Shown one piece after another: positions 55,571 through 64,000 of a stretch of DNA of 64,000 bases; positions within the stretch are counted from its first letter, which is position 1, and each line of letters opens with the position of its first letter. The DNA comes from Clitopilus passeckerianus (lineage: Eukaryota > Basidiomycota > Agaricomycetes > Agaricales > Entolomataceae). The notes below the pieces were generated by a model. The model saw only the letters and a program-made list of their open reading frames with translations, made no database searches and had not been told where the DNA came from. The stretch lies in assembly GCA_944990035.1 (NCBI GenBank), contig CALYLX010000001.1, positions 62,001-126,000 on the forward strand, given 5' to 3'. The position numbers and the translations under genes were made by a program.

Positions 55571-57588
55571 TATAGCTGACTGTAAAAGATAAAAGAAACG
55601 ACGATGAAGGAAGGAGGCCAAGCTGCGAGGTCAACTCAAGATCAGCCAAATACTGGTCACGAAGCCAAACTGCCCGACGTGTTGGTCAGAAAGGCGAAGG
55701 AAGCCTGATCTCTCACCAGAGCTACCACTTGGAGATACAAAAATCAACCCTGGCCCTGTCCAGAACACGCGGCAATGTCGACAATGAGTCCGGCTTCGTC
55801 GTTGTGGGCGTTGTTGACGGTAAGTTTGGAAGTGTAGCAAAGAAGTTGTACAGGCGAAAAACCGGAACCAATTTTTACACGCGAAGGTTTATATGAAAAG
55901 ACGAAACTAATGCAATTTTGTTGCTGTCAGGGAAGAAGAAGGCCGTGAAATCAGAGCGTTGCTGTAATTTTTGAGGGACGTTGCGCTCCCTTGCTCTTAG
56001 CGATATCACCGTCCCACCGTGCCGATTTGCCATAAAAAAACAATCATCCGCCGACATCTAAGGGTCCTTTTGCTTCCAAAAGTGACCGGCGGCGCGGGGA
56101 ACTCGAAGCTTTCCCTGCAAGAGTCGTCTGATTTTGACATGCTCTATGGACAGCTGCCTGTGTTTCTCAGCCACGGGAAGTTTTCCGGGAGGTATCTTCC
56201 TCCAAGGACACGAAGTGAGCTGGGCTTCAGCTTCGGCCGGGTAGGTGGTTCTCTAAATTGTTTCCATTCAAATAAATATATTGTCGCCAATCACGTCAAT
56301 CTACCTTGGACGAGGAAGCGGCACGCGAAAACGATTCTTACACCTCCTTGGACTTTCAAAAAAGCTTCAGAAACAATGGCATCCCGTGGTGACAGTATTT
56401 GATCTCCCCAATTTAATCACCATAACGCCATGTGTTTTCTGCTGTCCCTCCGCTCGAGTACGGAGATGTGCGCAGCGTTACTGAGAGAAGACAAATCAGG
56501 TATTATTCTCCACAATATGATCAACATCTCCCGTTGCCTATGATGCTGGGAACAGCGGAAGTTTTCTAACGCACCCGAGAACGTATTCAGTATACGCTAT
56601 CTATCCATCCAGGTAGCTTTCTACCCATGCACTAGTCAAGCTTCTAGTCCGAGCATACGTGGCAGCACAGGTGCTTCAAAGCTTGAGCCTGTCTTGACTT
56701 GAGCTCAGCCATGACTTAATTTGGTGTGTTGTCCCCCACGAAGCCAGGATCGCAGATGACAGTGACGACAGTGCCGGCGAACCCTGAGATGTGCGACTGA
56801 GTCTCTTTTGTCACTTGCCACTCTTGTTACACAAGCTCCCACTGGGAGCGGAACCTGGGAAATACGTCCTCGAGGCAAGTAATATAACCAGCATCAATTC
56901 TTCCTTCCCAACAGTGACCCCCTGCTTTTCGCCTTCCGACTTCCAAACCCTCCTCAAGTTCACGAATGAATTCAAAAAATTCGTACATATGTCATAAGTT
57001 GATCTTCCACTGCCTCATGGCAGGGAACAATATCCCAACTCAAGTAAAGCTCGGAAATTAGACGAGCTGATCCGCTCGTTCTTGGCGAAAAACGTTGCCG
57101 CAAGGGGCCCGCAGGGTCTTGCTGTCTTTCCTGCTTACGAGTGCACAATGATCAGGACAACGGCTGGAATTGGTTTAGCTCAATCGCGTGTTGCTCAACG
57201 ACGGATTGGAAAGTCATCGGGAAAACCGAAGGAAAACATATGAGCAGTTCCAGGCGATGGGACAGGGTCCGATGTGACGCCATGTAATTTGTAACTGGGC
57301 TCGCGTTGGTCGTAGTCATGGGTGTAACTCAGGCCTCAGGTATGTGCGTTCATAAAGTTTGAACTTGGCGTAAGTCCTCTCCCGAGCCTTCACCAATTGG
57401 ACGAGTCGCGGGGTAGTTCCGTTGCTGGAGTCCTTTGGGCGACACGAATTGACGCAAAGAAAGCGGCGAAATACTGGATAACATCATACGACGGCTACAA
57501 GCGTTCTTAGAAGGTCTAAATCGTATCGAAATTCAGAAGTAGGAGCACAAAACTACGAACAATAACCCATTCTCTGAGCCTGCGATAC
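55571..57588. other. Intergenic, 2 kb, no recognised gene
   Basis: Upstream of the G-alpha gene (long 5' regulatory region) and downstream of the left adenylation gene. A 127-codon rightward ORF (56019..56402) has no similarity to known proteins. A tRNA-like A-box near 57171 has no matching B-box or cloverleaf. Confidence 0.35.
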
Positions 57589-60057
57589 TTAATGTTGAGG
57601 ATTACCTTTCGCGTACGAAGCCTTTGGGGGCCCGACCTGGGCATTCTCTTCTAACGCCATGTACATGGCTTCGATCTCTTCAGCGTACGCCTTGAGAATT
57701 GGAGCACGCTTAGGCTGGCCTTTGAGACTATACTCGAATGGTTTTTCCGGAGCAGCGAAACCCACGAGCTGGGAATGGATGTTTTCGAATCAGGAGGGTT
57801 TCATACTTTTATATGCAGAGCTCACCTCTCTTGGTATCCTGGCTGTTCGAGACCCGAAGTTGTTCACTGCCTCGATGGCAGGCCTGTACATTGACAATCA
57901 GAAAACCACAGCGGGAAGAGGTATATCATGCGGCCCACCAGATGAGATCACGGTATTTCTCCAAATCCTGGGTAGATTTAGGATCGAAGGCATAGTTTGG
58001 TTCAAGATCAATCAAGACGCCGTTGGCGCATTTGCCAAATCCAAACATGACGGCGGATCGGATATGAGGATCGTTACATATCATATCCTCTGTTATTTTA
58101 CCGAAATGAGCTTGAATACCGGAAGTAAATGCGTGGCTACCCACCCAGAGGACCTGGAATTGTCTGCGAGAGGTGAGTGTCAGTAATGAATGAGACGTGC
58201 GCAAAACCAGGCGTGCCTTATTTCCACCAGTCAGAACAATCTGATCATCGAGTCGCCCTAGAACCTTCCACCGATTGGGTAGAGTGGGATGTGGCTCGAC
58301 CATATCCTTCGATCTAAAAGCGGGTTTTCCGTTGAAAGTGGTATCCATGATGGAGAGTTCGGTCACAGTTTCTCCCTAAACGCGATTAGCTTAAATGTAA
58401 CGATTCAAAGTAGATGTCACCTACCACTGCAATCATCTCAAATCTTCCGTCGCCTAAGGGTACAAATTCCAGGTCACACAGGGGATTAGGTCGGAAATGA
58501 TCCCAATCCATTCCAGGGTTCTCTGGAACACACAACTAAGATTATAAAGGCAAGTTGCAAGTGGAGGAACCGACCTTGGAACATCATACTGTATGGGCCA
58601 ATTTCAGTGCTAAGGAAATTTAGGGTGAGTGAGGCGACAATTAGCGTTGCATCATCCGGTTTGACTTACGACCCGTAAAGAGTATGAATAGAACACCCTC
58701 CCGAAGCTAGAGCGTCGCCCAAGGTCTTTCGCAGCGGGGCACCCACGTAAATCAATATGCGTCGAGAATCTGGATGTGGAATGAGTGCAGTTACTCACGA
58801 TCCCGCCTGTCAGCTGCTGTAAGAAAGGAAGCTTCGCAGCATCCTTCAACCATTCCTGAATTTCCGTCGAGATGAGCGATCCAGCCAGGTAGCTTAGACT
58901 GAGGATACATTACCTCGATAATGTTCGGCTGTCCCGGATACAGATAGTCTGGCTTGATCGCTAAAAATGCGTCCCAGACCGTATCAATTGTACCAAGCCC
59001 GAGTTCAACCCCGATGACGGCAGGGGGGAAGGTAGCCATGATCAAACCAGTGGTTGGCTTCAGTACCCAACGCTCCTCGTCAGTGTCTTTCTAAACGTAA
59101 GTTAAAACAAAAAAGCCTACCAGCCACCCGATAAGGTCAAGTCCACTACCGTGATGCAAGGTCTTACCGAAGCATCCGAATACTTGACCTAGCAGATCGC
59201 GCTCTCCATATACTGGCAAAAACGTCAGAAAATCTACATAACCGCAAGCACAGAATACTGACAAGGCACGGTAGCAATTTGCAAGAAGGCACGATCATTC
59301 CTAGAGATTGGTTTGGGCAATGACGTGGTCGCTAATTGTAAGAGATTGTTAACTCTCTGGTGGTCAACGCTGTCTCGAGCAACTCACCTGAGGAATGAAG
59401 AATGTATCTTGTAACAGATGGGTCCTTTCGCCTTGGATCATGTCGAAACGGTGTAAAGGTGTCGCTGGATTGATATAGTTCTGGGTAGGTAGGCAGCCTG
59501 CGTAGCGTAGGCTTAGCCTCGTTCAGTAGCTCAATGGCTGCTTCTGCGAGCTTCCACCGCTCTCCGCAAACCAAGAAGTGAGAAACGGGTGTGCTTGCGA
59601 GAAGGTGTGCGATTGATGCAGGAGAATGATTGGGCGAGATTATAAAGAAGGTTATATCGGCTCGAAGCATTCCTATGACCGTCGTGATAGAGGTTATTGT
59701 ATCTTTGGCTCTCGTTAGTCCCAGTTGTTATTATGACAGCATGAACGACTGCATACCAGACGACGCCAGAATGGCAACTTTAGTGCTAAGACGCTGCCCT
59801 GCATCGATATCAATACCCAGGGACTTCGCTATGAATCTTGCAGCAGCATATGCAGCGGGAACCACGTCCCTCATTTGTAACTGTTTGACAGCGTCATCTT
59901 CGGCGTATCGAAACACAGGATAGTCAGGATTGTGAACATAATGGAAATCATAGAGCTCTGAGACAGTAAGGGACCCATCGAGAGGCGGGCTGACCCAGGA
60001 GAACTGGTTGTCCTGAGCCCGGTGAATACGAGGCGATTGCTTTAGAGGGGAATCCAT
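57589..60057 (-). pseudogene. Stand-alone adenylate-forming enzyme, left copy, probably broken
   Basis: Leftward from MDSPLKQSPRIHRAQ at 60057 to the stop at 57589, about 14 exons: 60057..59757, 59702..59388, 59331..59263, 59212..59121, 59057..58914, 58855..58799, then (after the broken junction) exons through 58375..58217, 58163..58145, 58089..57939, 57883..57826 and 57768..57589. AMP-binding motifs: YGSTEIGPY, GRFEMIAV, RSKDMVEPHP, GRLDDQIVL, and the C-terminal GQPKRAPILKAY with the presumed catalytic Lys. No carrier or reductase domain follows. The A3 loop reads HSSATTSLPKP. At 58740-58800 about 10 bases, including the splice acceptor kept in the right copy, are missing, and the only AG left is out of frame. 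The intron at 58164..58216 starts with GC. Confidence 0.7.
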
Positions 60058-61138
60058 GATTGGGCAATTATCACGGATATCCTGCTTTTATGACCGTCAG
60101 ACTTCGGAATTTAGCCCCAGCTCCAGATCCACCGAAGTGTATGCCCCCAGTTTCGTACTAGTTATCCTTAGACGGTGCGACGAGTTGATTTTCATTATCG
60201 CCACAGCGTGTATCTCATGGCCGATGTAATCAGGTCCATTCAGCCTGTCAATTGTTTCCGAAGAGCTCCAGCAAAGGGTCTTCGCATGAGGAGCCAATAA
60301 GGACCCGTTCGTGGTTCTATGCGGGAGGTCGGATGCGAGGGATATTGCCATTCAACCAACATTCAACCGGCCATCTGACTCCAGTGACCAAGCTATTGTG
60401 TTTGTATGAAGGGGTTTGACCGTTTGAATTTCAATATCGCTACCTCGTGACACGTGTATCTTATGGGCGCCGTCATGAGCTGTTATTCGGACTCGAAGAG
60501 AACTCCAGGCTCCAGTGCATGCGGGAAATCAATGTGAGCAGTCAACGGGTCCGATCACCGTTCTAAGAGAGCTTTGTTTGAGATCCAAGGCAGAAAGGTC
60601 GTAAGCCATTGCAAGATTCACGTCGTTTGGTGTTCTTGGTGTTCAAGTGGTGAGCGGCCGACCTTCTGCGACTACCTACTGAATTTGGGAAAGACCTCAA
60701 GGCCTCACGGATTTTCCCGTAACGCCATCAATTTCGGTCAGAACCATGCAAGCTGTCGTGCTCTGCGTCCGATTCACAGGGATCTTCGAGCACATCCTTT
60801 CCAACCCCATTCCGGATTGTACACTGGGCTGGCGAGTTGTGTATGACCCTGAAATTTGGAGCAGAGCCAGGCGCCTGGTCAGACCGAGAATCCGGAGATA
60901 GGTATACAAGTCGAATCCTGTGAATCTTTCGACCGGAATCCGGTCCTCAATGCTCTTCCCGTCCTACGATTCCAACTCTTGGATCTTTGCTGGTTGGTAG
61001 ACCGAGCGTTGCTTCCTTCCACTTCGTACTAGTGGACTCAGTTCGTTCGTTCTAATTCAAGCACAAGTATCTATCCAATCCGACGGACAATCTGTAAATA
61101 ATGTCTGGCTATCAAAAATTGGCCTTGAGTTGTTCCGC
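60058..61138. other. Intergenic with duplicated upstream segments
   Basis: Promoter of the left adenylation gene and 3' flank of the right copy. 60187..60220 and 60427..60467 are similar to each other and to 63717..63749 upstream of the right copy. No gene recognised; a 90-codon rightward ORF (60574..60846) is probably noise. Confidence 0.45.
60083..60091 (-). promoter_or_regulatory. TATA-like element of the left adenylation gene
   Basis: CATAAAAGC on the minus strand, about 26-34 bases upstream of the ATG at 60057; the right copy has TATAAGC at the corresponding place. Confidence 0.4.
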
Positions 61139-63587
61139 CTAGCCATCCTTCTCAAAAACGGCATAAATGGCTTCAATCTCCTCCGAATATTCCTTGAGTA
61201 TTGCGGAGCGCTTGGGCTGACCTTTGACGGTGTACTGGAATGGTTTCTCAGGAGCGGCAACTAGCACCAGCTGTAAGTGAATTCTCTAATTAATGACTCG
61301 TTCGCATACGTTGACTGAAACATCACCTCTCTGGGTATCCTTGCGAAGCGAGATCCAAAAGCGTTTGCCGCCTCAATAACTGGCCTGTCCCCCAAGAATC
61401 AGATAGGACAAACGTAGACGTTTATGCGCTTCATACCAGATAAGGTCCCGGAATTGATCCAGCTTTGGACTGCATTGGGGGTCGAAGGCATGGCCTGGCT
61501 CGACATCGATCAAGACACCGTTCGTGCTCTTGCCATTACCGAACATGACGGCGGATCGGATATGAGGGTCTCCGCGTATTATGTCCTCTGTCACCAGATT
61601 TGAATACGGAAACCGAAAGAGAAGGAAAAGCTACTTACCTAACGGGCCTGGGATCGTCTGCGTTTTCAAAACGCAGTTACAATAGTGAGGAAATGACTCA
61701 TAATGTTCATCCTGGCTTGCGTACCTTAACCCCGCTAGCCAAAAGAATTACATCGTCGACACGTCCTACAACTTTCCATCGGTTGGGCAACATGGGGTGA
61801 GGTTCGACAATATCCTTAGTTCTAAAAGCAGGTATTCCGTCAAAAGTGGTATCAACGACTGTAAGTTCGGTAGTCGCTTGGCTCTGGTTGACGGTGAGTA
61901 GTGTCTCGGGAGGGATTGAATGAATGACCTACGACTACGACCATTTCAAATCTTCCGTCTTCCAAGGGTATGAATTTAAGACCACATTGCGGATTGGGGA
62001 TGAAATATTCCCAGTCCAACCCAGGATTCTCTTCGAGGTCATTGAGAGCGTGAAAGAAGGTATCCGAGGAGAGGGACTTGCCTTGGAACAGCATGCAGTA
62101 GGGGCCGGCCTCCGTTCTGAGGAAGAATGGGCGGTGAGGCTATGATGAAGGCGGGATTATGAAATTTTACTTACGATCCGTAATGAGTGTGAAGAGAGCA
62201 GCCTTCCCTGGCCAGCGCATCGCCTACGGCTTTTCTCAGAGGAGCACCCATAAATACCTGTGTAAATCTGAGAAAATATCGAGGCTCGTAAAAACTAATC
62301 ACTTACAATTCCGCCAGGCAGCTGCTTTAAAAACGGAATCTTTGTAGGGTCTTTGAACCATTGCTAGACCATGACCGAGATAAGTTGTTTGAGCGGGCTA
62401 CAAAACGAATAGACAATACCTCGATAACTATTGGCGGTCCTGAATATAGGTATGTGGGTTTGATCTTCAAGAAAGCATCCCAAATCATATCAAGCGTGTC
62501 GGGGCCGACCTCGACGCCGAGGATGGCTGGGGGGAAAGTTGCGACGGTAATTCCAATTGACGCCTAGCAAACAAGATGACCGTTGTAATCTTTTCAATAT
62601 CCCGTAGAGATTCCTAAAACATACAACCCAGGCGACGAGAAATAGACCACCAGCTTGATGCAGGGTGGTGCCGAAACATCCAAATACCTCTCCGAGCAGA
62701 TCACGCTCTCCATACACTATCAATAGGATCAGCATACTCTGTACAGTCGTGAGATGCCTCCAGATGGGAGGTACCACTTACAGGGAATGGTAGAAACTTG
62801 CAAGAAAATGCGATCGTTCCAGAAGATAGGCTTCGGAGATGATGTTGAGCCTGACCGTAGATGTGCGTTCAGTGGTTAGTTTACGGCCTATACGATAGAC
62901 AACGAATAACTTGCCTGAGGAGTGAAGAATAAATCGTGTGGCAGCTAGGTCATTGCGCCTCGGATCGCAGCGGAATGGGATGAAAATGCTGCCCGGTTGA
63001 TAGAGTTCCGGGAAGGTTGGTAGCATGCAAAGGGTCGGCCGAGTCCCTTCAATTTGCTGGATGGCTGTTTCGGCCAACTTCCGTCGCTCTTGACTCACAC
63101 ATAGGTGGGAAACATCAGGGGTACTTGTGAGCAAATGAGCAATAGAAGCGGCAGAGTACTTGGACGAGATCATGAAAAAGGTGATGTCGCCTCGAAGCAT
63201 GCCTAAAATGGTCGTAAAAGAGGTTATTGTATCTTCAAGTAATGATAAGCGTCTGCCCTGCTGATGGAAGAATGCACATATACCAGACGACGCCAAAATG
63301 GCAAGCGTAGTAGGGGGGCGTTGCCCAGCATCGATATCGATGCCGACTGCTCTTGCGATAAACCTTGCTGCGTTATATGCTGCAGGAACTACTTCGCGAT
63401 ATCGCAAATGTTTAACAGCATCCCCGTCAGCATGCAGGAACACGGTATGACCGGGGTTATGAGCATAATGAAAGTCGTAGAGCTCTGCGACAGTCAACGA
63501 ACCATCGAGAGGAGGGCTGACATAAGAGAACTCGTTGTCGTGAGCGTGATGAAGACGAGCGGCGGGCGGTTTCAGCAGAAAATCCAT
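61139..63587 (-). CDS. Stand-alone adenylate-forming enzyme (acyl-CoA synthetase/NRPS A-domain-like), right copy
   Basis: Minus-strand exons: 63587..63284, 63232..62915, 62850..62782, 62716..62628, 62563..62420, 62363..62307, 62257..62175, 62116..62082, 62030..61929, 61876..61725, 61657..61639, 61587..61437, 61384..61327, 61270..61139; 570 aa. AMP-binding motifs: HSSGSTSSPKP (A3 phosphate loop), LYGERDLLGEVFGC, VATFPPAILGVEVG, HYGSTEAGPY (A5), RFEMVVV, RTKDIVEPHP (A7), GRVDDVILLASG (A8) and GQPKRSAILKEY (A10 Lys region). It should activate a carboxylic acid as acyl-adenylate. It ends after the A domain, without the carrier and reductase domains of alpha-aminoadipate-reductase-like enzymes. 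Introns at 62851..62914 and 62031..62081 have GC donors; the second is a multiple of three, so skipping it would leave the frame open. Confidence 0.85.
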
Positions 63588-64000
63588 TGTTGGCTCATGA
63601 AAGTTCTTGACCCTGCTTATACCTTTCCACTCGTGGGTACCAAACCCACTGCTTCGTCATTCGATCCGGTATTAGTCGTAGGCAACTCTGGCAGTTTGAC
63701 AGATTGAATATTGGACGATTTTCATATTGCCACCTCATGTATTTCATGGGAGATGGAACCGAGATACTGGCACGGATCTCTCTCTCAATAGACCACCATG
63801 TTCGGAATTTCCGCGTGCATCAGCCAAAACAACGTCATCTGAGATACTACAACCTCCTAACGATTATAGGTACGAAAGGACCCTCCTCTCCCTCAACTTT
63901 CGGTCGGGCGATAAGCGATCTGTGTAAAGACACCTTCGTGTCCTTCCCTTGAGGGAACTCGAATGAAAAGCCTTTAAGGAGTACTACCAGGAGGGCCTAT
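63588..64000. other. Upstream region of the right adenylation gene
   Basis: Contains the TATA element and one copy of the shared upstream segment (63717..63749). No coding region recognised up to the window edge. Confidence 0.4.
63615..63621 (-). promoter_or_regulatory. TATA box of the right adenylation gene
   Basis: TATAAGC on the minus strand, about 28-34 bases upstream of the ATG at 63587. Confidence 0.4.

Noticed and set aside
56019..56402. 127-codon rightward ORF upstream of the G-alpha gene
   Set aside because: No recognisable domain, and composition like the surrounding non-coding DNA.
57165..57240. tRNA A-box-like sequence (TTTAGCTCAATCGCG)
   Set aside because: No B-box and no acceptor-stem pairing; not a tRNA.
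1..64000. CRISPR arrays, bacterial operons, integrases or attachment sites
   Set aside because: None seen; the introns, LINE and gene families show nuclear fungal DNA.

Overview
The window looks like nuclear DNA of a mushroom-forming or related basidiomycete fungus. Nearly every gene is split by GT-AG introns of about 50-70 bases. The gene content fits: OrdA-like P450s with LPPGPP hinges, stand-alone adenylation enzymes, plant-type O-methyltransferase, F-box families, Med21, Rtf2, a G-alpha subunit and a vacuolar carboxypeptidase. No bacterial operon, CRISPR array, rRNA or tRNA was seen. Gene models were built by hand from splice signals, phase and comparison among paralogs inside the window. 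For most genes the summed exon length is an exact multiple of three.

Layout. 1-513: 5' end of an FBXO9/Hrt3-like F-box gene. 0.9-13.1 kb: three paralogous NAD(P)-dependent reductases, one P450, the branched-chain keto-acid dehydrogenase E2 gene and an O-methyltransferase. 14.1-26.3 kb: a family of APH-like kinases (two decayed copies, one intact) into which an 8.3-kb full-length LINE has inserted, with two open ORFs, a poly(A) tail and a perfect 15-bp target-site duplication; a small hypothetical gene follows. 26.5-35.7 kb: three more P450 genes and a P450 relic. 36.1-45.1 kb: a birth-and-death cluster of F-box genes with several decayed pieces and a small hypothetical gene. 45.4-55.6 kb: mostly housekeeping (membrane SDR, Rtf2, Med21, carboxypeptidase Y, G-alpha). 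57.6-63.6 kb: two tandem adenylate-forming enzyme genes without carrier or reductase domains; the left copy seems to have lost a splice acceptor.

How genes may work together. The reductases, P450s, O-methyltransferase and adenylation enzymes are all typical of fungal secondary metabolism. They are interleaved with core genes, however, and no polyketide synthase, terpene synthase, transporter or pathway regulator is visible. A loose, duplication-driven metabolic neighbourhood is a better description than a proven cluster.

The most notable points are: a predicted one-nucleotide exon in the G-alpha gene, needed to restore the conserved C-terminus; an 11-nt microexon conserved in all four P450 genes; five GC-AG introns, including reciprocal GC/GT donors between the tandem adenylation genes; the intact LINE; and the splice-acceptor deletion in one adenylation gene.
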